The notes beneath the pieces are model-generated. The model was given only the letters and a program-made list of their open reading frames with translations, did not search any database and was not told where the DNA came from. Of a DNA stretch of 64,000 bases, positions 47,801 through 58,420 are shown piece by piece; the first letter of the stretch is position 1; each line of letters starts with the position of its first letter. The translations under genes and the position numbers were made by a program. Origin of the DNA: Terfezia claveryi (Eukaryota > Ascomycota > Pezizomycetes > Pezizales > Pezizaceae). The stretch is taken from contig WHUX01000074.1 of assembly GCA_015179025.1 (NCBI GenBank), positions 62,001 through 126,000 of the forward strand. Direction: 5' to 3'.

Positions 47801-48294
47801 TTTTTCTCCTTCTCGGAGTATATGGTCCTGTACGTATACGGGGCATGAGGTGGCCCACAATCCCCAAGGGCTGTCCATAGTCCGAATATGAGTACGATTT
47901 ACCAAAAAAAAGAAAACGGTTCTGGATGAGAGTTCAATAGGTATCAGTCTCCAGTGAGGCCCAGCTTACGATAAGAGCATGCTGCCTGCACATATAAGAA
48001 GCCTCGTGCCCGCATATAAGGGCTGGATGGCCTCGGCCACGGAAACCCCCACCATTTGTCTACTGGTGTACCATCTTCACCTACCAGACTACTCGACCTC
48101 AGCTGCTCCCTCTCCCCAACACCAGCTGCTGCCCCGCGAGTACCAACCATTGGAACGCAAGGACAGCCAGGAGGTTCGACTCGAAGCAAGTGCCGGACGA
48201 CTCTCTACGCCAACACCAAGTCCCCAGCTACAACCCCTACAGCCGCAGCCTTTTTCCCTAGAGTCAAAACGTCCAAACAATACCTATAGCCGCC
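44844..48294. other. spacer between CCCH members 1 and 2
   Basis: Mostly featureless. A plus-strand frame at 47560-47880 encodes a basic stretch followed by two hydrophobic segments and might be part of a small membrane protein or a relic; I cannot identify it. Confidence 0.4.
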
Positions 48295-49395
48295 ATGAAT
48301 CATAATATCTTAACCTCTCACATAAATACTGGGCCGGGTTCACACCCGAGCCTCATTGACAGTTTGCACAACAGTGCCACACTGTACCATCAAATTATAG
48401 AGGTACCCAAGATTTACAACTAGCTCAGCACTCCAATCTCAGGCTAACATGAAGTGGTGACCCTATAGGAGGTTTGCAAGGAATTCAAGCGACGTGATGG
48501 AGAAGAAGCCAGACTACGAAAATTAGCCGAACAGGCCCAGCAGGAAACAAACGCTTGGAAGCAGTGTTACTACAAGCTTCTCGACCAGGCTAAGCGCGGG
48601 GTGTATGGCACGTGCACTCCGGTTGAGACACCAACTTCAGCGGGCTCTGACGTCGACAAAACGAGCCCTACTACCAGATTCAGCACTCCTGTCTCTCTAT
48701 CTAACGATATTGCCGGCACTGCAGCTGTGGTTCCTCCACTACCAGACCTCGTAAGAGAAACTATCTATCCACCTCCCGTGCCGCGCCCACCACCAGCCAT
48801 CATTGCGAAACTTAAGTCCTTGCCTAGGTTGTGTTTCGATCATTATCTCTCACCTCATGGATGCAGGTTTCCTGGGTTCATCACAGGAAAACATAGCTTT
48901 CACCACGATCATTGTCTTAACGCGGAGGATATTGCTGGTCTTCGCTACATAGCTCAAGCTTTTCGCTGTAGTAAGGGGCAACTCTGTGCAGACCCTGATT
49001 GCTACTTTGGTCATGTTTGCCCCGGAGTTTGCAAGGGACAGGGAAGGGGGATGAAACCGGGCGAATGCACATTTCTTCCTGAGGAGCACAAGGAGGGCGC
49101 AAGCGCGTGGAAGAGTACGATGTCAAAAATTATGGAGATTCGTGCAGGGAGATTTGGTGTTCGCTGGGACGATAAGAAGGTTAAAGATGAAGGGCAAAGG
49201 GTGGGAAGTGGCAGTTATGCTAAAGCTCCTACTACTTATCCTGTGGCACCCAGGGTTTCCAGCCCGGCAAAGGTTGCAGAGCGTGTTGCACAGGACCTTG
49301 CGCGGGTCCTCGAGTTCAATGGGCCAGTGGGGCCTGCAGCGGTGGTGAAATCAGGGGGGGAGGTAAGAGCGTTCGAGACATCGCTTCTCGACTAG
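48295..49395 (+). CDS. Tandem-CCCH zinc-finger protein, cluster member 2 (DUF7923 absent, first finger degenerate)
   Basis: Two exons, 48295-48402 and 48469-49395, give 344 aa with an exact in-frame join (E|E-V-C-K-E-F-K). Residues 1-36 are disordered. Residues 37-80 form a coiled coil ending near W-K-Q-C-Y-Y-K-L-L, aligning with exon 2 of the 58.7-kb member. Then a S/T/P linker leads to P-P-P-V-P-R-P-P-P and the zinc block (48826-49080). The first finger has C-x9-C but its third Cys is missing and the spacing is extended to a distant H-H-D-H-C. The second finger C-x5-C-x4-C-x3-H is intact, followed by C-T-F-L-P-E-E-H. There is no DUF7923 between coil and fingers. Probably RNA-binding by family; function unknown. 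Confidence 0.82.
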
Positions 49396-49693
49396 GTAGG
49401 TATAAGAGAAGGGTCTCGCCGTGGCGCAAGCTCGATCCTACCAATGAGTCTCAAACAGGTAGAAATTGAATAGGGATTGAGAGATTACAGACCTTGTTAA
49501 GCTGTTTGTGGGGGGGGGAGTCTGGTCAGTGACAGCCATGAAAATTGTTTTTACTTTGATTTGGTTTCTATTGATTGATTGATGAGACCATGTTTCAAAT
49601 AACGTAGATGATCTAAAAGTAGCAAAAGGCATGATTAATAATCCTATGGTTGGGTACAGTTGTGTTGGTTGTGCATATATGCCGCTATCGCTA

Positions 49694-50045
49694 GTTTTTT
49701 TTTTTTTCTAAATAGAAACTCATTACTCCTATTCGGTCCCAGTAAGAGACCACGAGGTGCCACCCGGAAACCCGGGATGGATTTAGGACAGGGCAAGTTA
49801 ATCTGCCTGGTCCAGCGAGCGAAATAACTCAAGAGAATGGCAAAAGCAAAGAGGGGAGCAACGAAATTCATAAACTCAGGAGCTAATTGGCAAACCAAGA
49901 TAAGTAAATGCGGAAAGTAAAAATCGTGCCCCTATTGACTGGTCGAACATAACGGTATAGAAGAAATGATGAAATCATATGAGGCGGGGCCCCCTTGCTG
50001 GCATTAACCGGCTGGTGCCAGATGACCCCGAGAGGCCTGACTGAA
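49694..50045 (-). repeat. dispersed repeat family A, copy 6 (longest)
   Basis: T-run, CTCATTACTCCTATTCGGTCC, GCAAGTTAATCTGCC near 49795, and the distal GCATTAACCGG / AGGCCTGACTGA block near 50003-50042 also seen at 5046-5075. This copy defines an element of at least 350 bp. Confidence 0.75.
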
Positions 50046-50898
50046 GCCGCACCTAAAGTACATAACAAAAATTCAAGAGCCGAATCGGCAGTGTGTAACA
50101 ATAGAGTGTTAGCATATGGAATGGACCGATAGGCTCCGAACCGGGCGGCGAGCCATCTGTATATAAATCCGAAGAAAGAAAGCCTTTACCGCATCCCATT
50201 CGTCCCTGTCTTCCTCTTTTATCCATATAGGCGATCGCTACCTAGCTATTTGCTCCAGTCAATGGACTGTTGAGTTTATGTGAATAAACCCCCACAGCCA
50301 GTTTACCTGGCACATAGTTCTGTGGGCAGATATGCCGAAACGGGAATCTGCTGAGGTACAGGGATAATATCTCGGTCAACTATAATGGAACATTCTCCAA
50401 CATACTTGAAAGCTCTCCTCCATCGAGAAATATTCTTTACAATTTCGCTGGATATTATAAAAATGAAAATCAAAAGATATATATCTTTCAAGAAACCTGC
50501 AGTGTGGAGCGATGTAGAAGAATGGGGCTAAAGATAGCCTAACTATCCTGTTGGAAAACGGTATAAAGAAGAGAAATAACGGGGTTGGAACCCAGGTCAC
50601 CTGCCCTCTGGCTAGAACCAGTAGGACATTTCATAGTAGGGTCAAGAACACTGCGTCCCTTTTTGTGTAGCTGACCTGAAGTACGCGAGTTACAGTACAA
50701 GCCTGTCGTGAGTCTGGTTGCAGCATTTCCAAGCTTGGTAGCTGACAGCATTCGAACAAATCGACAGGTGTGCATCCTGCTCAAGAAGCCTCTTCCACTG
50801 CCGGGTTCGGTACGGGGGGGTTGTGCCAACCAGACTAACTTTTCCGTTTTGCATTCAACAAGTTGCGCACACAGGCAGAAGAGGTGGGCCTGAGGTGG

Positions 50899-50975
50899 TT
50901 TTTTTTTAATTTTTAATTTTAATTACTTGTTACTCCTATGCGGCCCCGTTAGGGGGGCCATGAGGCTTGAGGTGG
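50899..50975 (-). repeat. dispersed repeat family A, copy 7
   Basis: T/A-rich run, TTACTCCTATGCGGCCCC and GGGGCCATGAGGCTTGAGG, truncated on the far side. Confidence 0.75.
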
Positions 50976-51048
50976 GTCTGGAGGTGGGTCGTGCAACCGA
51001 ACTAACCCTCACTCTCTCACCATGGCTAAAACGTTCCATAGTTACCTA

Positions 51049-51079
51049 TAGTCTGGTTGGCACAAGCCTCTCGTAGAGA
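51049..51079 (+). mobile_element. 31-bp micro-insertion, copy at 51.0 kb
   Basis: Begins TAGTCTGGTTGGCACAAG and ends CGTAGAGA. Flanked by AGTTACCTA at 51040-51048 and 51080-51088. Identical in sequence to the 55185 copy. A further ACCTATCA duplication separated by GACTAGACG follows at 51084-51108. Confidence 0.88.
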
Positions 51080-51317
51080 AGTTACCTATCAGACTAGACG
51101 ACCTATCAAGAGTGATTCTATTCTAGATCGAGCTGAGCATAGACGCGCCGATGGCACTCATACCAACTCTGCCAGCTTGGTCAGCAGTATGGCTCATGCT
51201 CGTCTGGTTCCCATACCGATCTCTACAGAGAGCCTGCAAACGGTCAATCCCTAAGTCCCTTCAATCCCTTTAAAGCTTCAAGCACTACACCTACTAAAGT
51301 ACGAGTGAATTCCCAAT

Positions 51318-52935
51318 ATGACAGACCGGGAGGTGAGCAGCCCCGTGTACACACAACTGCCCCGCGTGAGGCCAGACATGTCTACCCCCGGAAGGAAGCT
51401 CTTGGATTCAGCAAACACCAATGGCACAGGTTCAGCACTCGGAGCTCAGGGGCCGTTTGACAAGGTAGACGACTATGGATTGCAGACCAATTATGAGGCC
51501 AAATTCTCAGTCCTGAATCAAGGGCTTCCAGCTCTGTTCAAGGTGATACCCAGTCTCCTGAAAAAATTGTCTTTTGGGTGAGACTAATTCGGGTATTCGG
51601 CGTTACAGGAGATGTTGCAGGAGATTGAGTGTTTGAGAATGAGAGTTCAGCAGCTGCAGACGGAGCTTCAGCAGGAGAAGAATGAGAATCGGGAGTTGCA
51701 GGAGGCAAGGATCAACAACACAAACGATGCCTCCCACATTATGGTAAGCTGTGGTCTAGAGCCTTACATATCTGAGAGGGGGTTCGCTCACATAGTTTGT
51801 AAACCTACAGGATATTGGAAACAGCGAGCCTCCTTCCACTGAAGAACTCACATCTATCTCGGTCGATGGTAAGGTTAACTATGAGCCACACGTGTGGCTT
51901 TCAGACCTCCAGCTGGCAGAAAAAGCACTCTCCCGAGCTTTGTACCGATTGCACAGACCAGTACCCATAGTTCGCACTCCTGGTTCTACAACAGGTCCAT
52001 TGGCTATCGGCAATGTAGAGCAGGAAGCCTACCCATGGACGAAGTTGTCCAACGGCATGGACCCCCCTGTCTCGCCATTGAATTCCCCTTCCGCCTCCCC
52101 AAAGACGCTTGGCCAGACACAAGCCGCTGTCCAACAAGGATTGTCTCCCAAGGAAGCAGTCGACAATAGGGACTGGTCAGCAAGACCCACCACTCCTACC
52201 CCTGACTGGCCTCCCGTTGTGATTGATGTGGGTGATTCCCTGGTAAAGAAGCCATCCTACCCACCACCCGTCCCCCGCCCATCTAAGGATCTTCTCGACA
52301 GAGTGTACCAAACCGCCCCGCGGCCATGCTTTAGCCATTACCTGCTCAGCCAAGGCTGTTTTTTCAAGATTGACTGCAATGCTCCGCGTTCCATTCACAA
52401 TCACAACGTCAAACGCTGCCTAAGAAGCCATGTAGCAGAATTCACACCAGTTGAAATTGAAGCTCTGCGCTATGTTGCCCAGTCACTCCGCTGCAAGGAC
52501 GGGATTAACTGCACCCGTGAAAACTGTTATCACGGACATCAATGCCAATCAACTGGAATATGCAAGGGATATAGTCTTGCATTGGGAGGAGGCTGTCCAT
52601 TTTGGCCAGAGGAGCATCCCGAAGGGAAGTTGGCGCCTGGAGCGAAAACTGTGAAGGATAATTTGACCTTAATTGATGATAATCGAGAGAAAGGAGGAAA
52701 GATATACACCACTAGCTTGAAAGAGAGGTGGGCCGTGGGAATCAATCCCATGCTCAAGGCTACTTCAGCAAAGTCAACTCGCATTACACCTGACAGGGTG
52801 GCATCACTGGTCCATAATGACCTTTGTCAAATTCTTGGACCTGGTGCACGTGAGTATTCGAACGAGCCGGTGGACGCCGACGCAAACGGAGCGGCATGGA
52901 AACCCTCATCCCCGGTTATGTGCCTGCTGGATTGA
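51318..52935 (+). CDS. Tandem-CCCH zinc-finger protein, cluster member 3
   Basis: Three exons (51318-51542, 51609-51743, 51811-52935) give 494 aa, all junctions phase 0. Exon 1 encodes 75 disordered residues. Exon 2 (45 codons) is a strong coiled coil (L-R-M-R-V-Q-Q-L-Q-T-E-L-Q-Q-E). Exon 3 holds a Pro/Ser linker of about 150 residues, the Y-P-P-P-V-P-R-P motif, then the zinc block at 52317-52610. The first finger is C-x9-C-x5-C but the final C-x3-H comes only after an extra 13-14 residues. The second is a regular C-x5-C-x4-C-x3-H, followed by a P-E-E-H motif and a variable tail ending C-L-L-D. DUF7923 is absent. A GTAAGG at 51869 is not used as a donor because the frame is open through it. 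Likely RNA-binding; role unknown. Confidence 0.85.
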
Positions 52936-54000
52936 TTATTCCCATGACGGTATCGACGGCCAACAGTCTTCAGTTGTGGAGAGTTAGTGGGGTAGGGAAT
53001 AGTGGCCGCATCTCTTATTGTTAATTTACTTGATCACCAACTTTGTAGTTAGAAGATACTTTTCTATATTTGTTGGCTTGCTGAATTTAGTCTTACAATC
53101 ATGTGATCATGGCATTGATTCTACCAGGTACGAATCCCATGCGGTGAACTATTTCCTATTCACAATTCCCCTCATTTCCCTTCATATTTTTGTTAGTGAA
53201 CACCTTTCGAGAAAAAGAAAGAACAATTGAGAAGGGAGTTTTTCTTAGCTCAAGATCAAATATAGTCTGGCTGGGTCAAGTACGCCTCTAAATGTGCTGT
53301 TAGCTTATGGTAAACCTGTTAAATTCTGGACCTTAAGAATTTCGAATATCAGTTTCTGTGACAAACCAGGAGAGCCTCACTCAAGATTGCAAACGCGATG
53401 AGCTGAGCACGCCAAAACGGGGAAATTCAGTGAGAAACTGCTTGCGAAGGACTCGCAGCTTTGTACTATCGATTTTTGTCAGCTGTTTGATTCTACCTAG
53501 CCTAGGGAAATTATAAATCGTAGTACATTGCATTAGTCTGGTTGCACGACCCACCTCCGTGGAGCCTTTGCATCGGGTTCTGCCCTCACGAATTTCCAGC
53601 ATAATCTCTAGCCTCCTAGTCTTAGCACGTGAATTTCCCTAAGGCTCTAGTTTGTCTTCGTGTTCCAGGCGATGTTTAGACAGCACGACACGATACGATA
53701 AGTTCAAGTCACCGTTTCCATTCCCAAGATTTAGCCCGGCAGTGATTCAATACCCGGAATGCTAGCATGTGTCTACCATTCATCACCTGGAGGTTGTCTT
53801 GCTGAGATGGAGATGTTTGAGCGGGCGGTTGGGGCGCTCAACTAACCGCCACCTTCTAGGATTAGCGAGTACGGTACGAGTATTCATCATTTCCTCCCAT
53901 GACACGTGGGTGCTGTGGATAGCTACTTTTGCATAGGCTACCTAGACTACGATGGAGTCATTTGAGGAATTAGGCACACTGTGAGCAGTTAATTCGTCTA
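52936..54000. other. spacer with a diverged micro-insertion
   Basis: No gene recognised. A 31-bp AGTCTGGTT-type insertion lies at 53534-53564 and a related TAGTCTGGCTGG occurs at 53265 without a clear flanking repeat. Confidence 0.5.
53534..53564 (+). mobile_element. 31-bp micro-insertion variant with imperfect flanks
   Basis: Begins TAGTCTGGTTGCACGACC and ends CCGTGGAG. Flanks ACATTGCAT (53525-53533) and CCTTTGCAT (53565-53573) match at seven of nine positions. Same length as the canonical form but with a different second half. Confidence 0.6.
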
Positions 54001-55138
54001 CAGATGACTCTCGTTACAAACATATCGTCGGGACAGGGGAAGGTATGCTTATAACCAATATATGCTTATAACTAGAGAAATTTATTACTAGGTAGGAAAG
54101 CCTCCGAAATGACACAATAAATACTAGACATGCATACAAATAACAGAGAGATATCAGGAAGAAGAGGAGGATGCTCCGGAAGTACCCAAAAAATCAGTTA
54201 TCCTGCGCTGGGCACGCCTGCGTTTCATCTCAAGAACATCGATCCTTTTTTCCTCACATTTGAGTGAATCTTGGAGGGCAGTGGTGTTGGCCGAGGGTTC
54301 ACCTTGAAGTGAAAAGAGCAGCAAGCGTTCGATGTATGAGAGAAAGCTGCATAGTTGGCATTACCCGTTGTGCATAGATAGGCATCTTTCCCCATAATTG
54401 TACTGCCTACTCTTGTAACATTAATCCTGAAATCGCTACCTGTCCACTGCTTTACATCAACTGTTGCCACTGAAATAACGCTGCCTCCAGCTCATGATGC
54501 TTGCCGGTTCGGATCCGTTTGGAATCCGGATGTAGTCATTGTACTTGCGCTGGATCAGTATCTGAGGGTCCACGAGGCCCTTTTGGATTAAGGATTTCGC
54601 TGATTTGCGACTGTGTCAGTTCCTTATTTGGGTTTTCTGAAATCGAACCAGCGTTTAATATGCCGCCATGTTGAACTCGGGTTCTGTTTTGCATATGTCC
54701 GTATACTCTGACGTTCCACCTCCGACCATGGCTGACGTTGCAGAACATTTGAAGAACTCTGTGCAGAAGCCATAGAAATGCCGTATGTTGTATTGAATAT
54801 TGTATGTGCTGTGTGTGTTGTATGAGTTGTATGTGTTGTGTGTATTGCGTATATTGTGTGTATGTGTGTGGGTTATTTCTTATCGATAAACCTCTAGTTG
54901 TGGTTTAGCGCTTCTCTTGTTACAAGCATATGTATGGTGACTAAGCAGAAAACATAAGAATATTCTTGTAATGAGAATATGCTTATTTTACTAGGGGTTG
55001 TCACGTTAAAAGTTTGTTCATGCTTTTAGCATATGACTTGCACTAAAAACCTTGTACATGAACAAACTTTTGACGTGACAACCCCTACTATGTGGGACGG
55101 GAGGAGGTATCTAGTATGCTTGTAACGAGAGTCATCTG
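54001..55138 (-). mobile_element. pogo/Fot1-type element, internally deleted copy
   Basis: Terminal repeats CAGATGACTCTCGTTACAA (left) and its inverse (right), with TA at 53999-54000 and 55139-55140. On the minus strand from 54773 it encodes the N-terminal part of the same transposase as the 61.1-kb element. After about 54360 the match jumps to a C-terminal-like segment ending near Q-R-R-I-T-D-F-L, so the catalytic core is deleted. Stops interrupt the frame. A separate MITE is nested at 54994-55085. Confidence 0.88.
54994..55085. mobile_element. 92-bp TA-flanked foldback MITE nested in the pogo relic
   Basis: GGGGTTGTCACGT and AAGTTTGTTCATG in the left arm recur inverted as CATGAACAAACTT and ACGTGACAACCCC. 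TA lies on both sides. It interrupts the terminal region of the 54001-55138 element, so it inserted later. Confidence 0.88.
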
Positions 55139-55184
55139 TACTAGGCACTGGGGAGTGATCCGAATTCTTTGGCATGGGGACGGT

Positions 55185-55215
55185 TAGTCTGGTTGGCACA
55201 AGCCTCTCGTAGAGA
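55185..55215 (+). mobile_element. 31-bp micro-insertion, copy at 55.2 kb
   Basis: Same 31-bp sequence as at 51049, flanked by GGGGACGGT at 55176-55184 and 55216-55224. Located 46 bp beyond the pogo relic. Confidence 0.88.
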
Positions 55216-55224
55216 GGGGACGGT

Positions 55225-56786
55225 AGTGCTCTGGAGAGATACTGTTGGTTTTTGGTTAGACAGGCTTGCAAGAAGTTGTACAGGTAGGTGTACGTACGAT
55301 AAATTTTATTTACGAGAGACCATTCGGCTAACTTAGGGAGCCATAACTCCAGCAAGAGGCAATTCCACTCAAGGTGTCTCTATGGTACACTCTTTTTGTA
55401 TGTCTGTCTAATTCTTTCTCGCCTCTAGAAATTTGTATCACAAATGTGAAAATTCGGTGCCTGATTGATCTAGCCAGTTGTATAGGACCATGATTCCGGA
55501 TCCTGCCTTCTTGGACGAAGTCAGGCCAAGTCAGGCCTTGCTTATGTCTTATTGACATCTTATGTGATATTGACATTCTATGCTTTATTGACATACCGAC
55601 GTGCTAACCAGGCTGCCTAGGGGCTTACTTCCGATAATTCTGGCCGAATTCAATCCTTCTATTGGAATAGCTTACTATCGGTCGGAGGCTCTAGAAACAG
55701 CCCCCAGAATTGCTACCTTTGGAAAAATTTACTCTAGTTCAATTTATTACCAAGCTGAGTCTTAAAGCTGCAGAATGAGGAAAGTGGAAAAAGGGACTGG
55801 TTTCACTCTTTCCTAGGCTCCGTGCCGAGAATATTACAGTAGCTAAGGTTGTATACAGTATGTCTTTGTCTGGACAATGATTCCCACAGTCAGGGGTGCA
55901 AGCAGAGTTATTCCATACGATATCCGAGATGCCATTCAAAAAACTTATTTCCGAAGCACGTGATGACCTCGACAGGCCGGAAAATTCCCCCGAGGAGTGC
56001 ACATTGCAGTGATACAACGGCCTTCGGCAAGTGCACTGTCGACCATCTCCGGGGTATACTATCATACTCAATAGCACTATCTTATTTGACTCTGAGACCT
56101 TACTCGTCAATACCTGCGATATATACTATACTCTGCTTATGATATATTGAGATATACTTGCACTTCTCAATCCTTCTCAGAACCAGCATGCGCAGGAGCA
56201 CGAGCTATAGCCTACTTCCTATGTAAGATATTGAATAGTTAATTGCCATTCAAAGCAGTAACCAAGCATATTAGGTGGCCTATATTAGTATGATAATTTT
56301 TGAGTCATGGTAATTGCTGGATTGTTGTAGAGTGATTGAACGATTCACCAGTTCGCTCACAGCAAATTACTAGATCCTTGGTTCGATTTATTGTAAGAGT
56401 TGCGGTAGTCACACTACACTGTTGATCCCTTCGGGGCCCAATTGGTGGATAGTTCGAACCATCTGAATCTTATAATTGAACAATTCCAACGATGGAACTA
56501 AATGTCATGATTGCTGAATTGAGCTCCGTTATGTTGCAATGGGCTATCAAGAACAGGGTAAGATTAAATCTGCACGCCTTATCGGTGAGAAGCTTGCAAT
56601 TAAGCCACCAACCATATAAGTAATGGAAATTGCTTTTTCCCACCATTCATTACAGTAACTAGTTAACATTCAGAGGACAGTAGGTATTATGATTATGTTA
56701 TGCATTTGGTACCGCTGTGTGAAACTATTCACGTTTCGCATCCACGTGAGACATGACAGCCATGTGTGGGGCAACATACCTAGTAG
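55225..56786. other. intergenic
   Basis: A GACATTCTATG/GACATCTTATG-like short tandem pattern lies near 55545-55592. No gene recognised. Confidence 0.5.
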
Positions 56787-56864
56787 GGGTATTCAAAGTT
56801 ATTTTTTAGCTGAAAATCTTGTACGATTTTTACGCCCGAATAAACGGCCAAGCTTTGAATACCC
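56787..56864. repeat. 78-bp foldback sequence
   Basis: GGGTATTCAAAG at the left end is inverted as CTTTGAATACCC at the right end. A related stretch (AACTTTGAATAC with TTTATTCGGG) lies at 58175-58290, suggesting a decayed MITE family. Confidence 0.55.
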
Positions 56865-57382
56865 ATCAAAAATCTCGAATAAATTGTGGCACAAACGGGT
56901 AGATTGAAAATCGTTTTCGCCACGTAACCGGGAGTGGCTTTCTGTGACCAGAGTCTCAATACGCTATACCACATTTGGTTAGAGTAAGTGCTAGCAGGTT
57001 GGGGCAAATCTTGGCACTGGTGATCTAGTGCCAAAACCTATTCAACGAGTTCAACCCCTTCAGTTTACCATTCAACTTGAATTAAAAAGTGAGTTAAGCC
57101 TCCAGAAGAAGTAAAGGCGAGTGCTAATAGTACTTGGATAGTATGGGTCGAAGAAAGGGGGGTATCTAGTTGGAACTATAGATGCAAATATAAATGCCCA
57201 CCTCCGAGCTTTAGACACGGCCTCAGTCGTAGTTCTAGATGCGGCCCCAAATGTAGCCCCAGACGCAGCCCCAGACACAGCTGTATACATAGACACAAAC
57301 GTCCACATAGGCAGAGGGTCGACCAGCTCATAGGGGTAGGAGAGCTCAGAATTAGAAGTTATAGAATATAGAAGAGAGGGTC

Positions 57383-57640
57383 ATGGTCATAGAAAGCAGA
57401 AGTATCAAATGGAATGGGGACCGTGGGAAGTTACTTGCCTACAAGCTGAAAGATGAATACAAGATGAAATACCTTTACGGGACTAGGATTGCAGTTGCCA
57501 AGTAGTGGGCTATTGATTTAGGGATTGGTCATCTTGATCCTAAGAGGTTCAAGACCAAGGTAATGGCAGAGGTGATTTTAAAAAAGTATATGGAAGCTAA
57601 GGATCATTTCTTGAAAACTAGTGTCGAAGACAATCATTGA
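57383..57640 (+). pseudogene. coding-like relic with one internal stop, family unknown
   Basis: From an ATG at 57383 a Lys/Tyr-rich frame runs 86 codons to a TGA at 57638, broken only by TAG at 57503. The amino-acid mix (K-L-L-A-Y-K-L-K-D-E-Y-K-M-K-Y-L-Y-G before the stop; D-P-K-R-F-K-T-K-V-M-A-E-V after) looks like real protein. I cannot name the family. It may be a transposon or gene fragment. Confidence 0.45.
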
Positions 57641-58389
57641 GACTACTGAAGATGATAGGGTTTCCATCCAGGTCACGGTTATTTTAGTAATGCAATATAA
57701 AAGAATCTGTAAGTATTAGGATATTTTGTAGAGGGCTTTAGGTAACCAGAGTGATGATATGACTACTACTATAGTAGGTTTGAATAAGAAAGGAATGAAG
57801 GGGGTGCTTACAATTAGTGGGGGTTAATTGCCAGATACTGAAGTTAATGGGGGGAATGATGATACTATGTGTTCTAAAGATAAAAAGATTTTTGGCAAGT
57901 GATACCAAATATGATATATGATTCCAATGACCTAGATTCACATTGTCAGCTACTGCCTTTAACTCTTTTTGGTACTATGTCACCAACTTCTATTTGTTAC
58001 TGACATGAGGCATGCCAGTAGGTCTTTGGCTATAGCTATCGAGGTTATGTGTTGATAGGGTTGTGTTGACAAGAAACTCAATTCGTCTTAGTAAATTCTA
58101 AGTTCCGATGGTACCTCTTAGCATATTCCAAAGTCACGAGACCCTCAGGGATTTTGTGGGCCTTGGTGTGGGGTGAATAAATTTCCCAAAGTTTTCCGTT
58201 TATTCGGGGTTATTCGGTCGTATATACGGGTTTTTCCATGGTCAAACCATGGATAAATGGTCGATTTTCGGAAAAACGTAACTTTGAATACTGAACTTGT
58301 TTAACAGGCCCGAGGCTCATGCAGAAGTACGCCTAAAAATACATTCTATGATTGGTATGCGGCCCGTCGTACTTACCTATTAGTGCGTC
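57641..58389. other. intergenic
   Basis: AT-rich; a MITE-like scrap near 58175-58290 only. Confidence 0.5.
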
Positions 58390-58420
58390 TCTCTACGAGA
58401 GGCTTGTGCCAACCAGACTA
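58390..58420 (-). mobile_element. 31-bp micro-insertion, inverted, degenerate flanks
   Basis: The reverse complement of the 31-bp unit (starts TCTCTACGAGAGG, ends GCCAACCAGACTA). Flanks TAGTGCGTC and ATAGTGTCG are related but not identical, as if the duplication has decayed. It lies about 270 bp upstream of CCCH member 4. Confidence 0.75.

Larger units (their letters stand above)
50046..51317. other. spacer between CCCH members 2 and 3
   Basis: Contains AGTCTGGTTG (50709) and its inverted copy CAACCAGACT (50827), a family A copy (50899-50975) and a 31-bp micro-insertion (51049). No gene recognised. Confidence 0.5.

Noticed and set aside
50575..50640. B-box-like GGGTTCCAACCC on the minus strand
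   Set aside because: No matching A box or stem pairing, so not called as tRNA.
54780..54875. TG-rich microsatellite-like tract
   Set aside because: Also present at the same place in the 61-kb pogo copy, so it is element sequence and not an independent feature.
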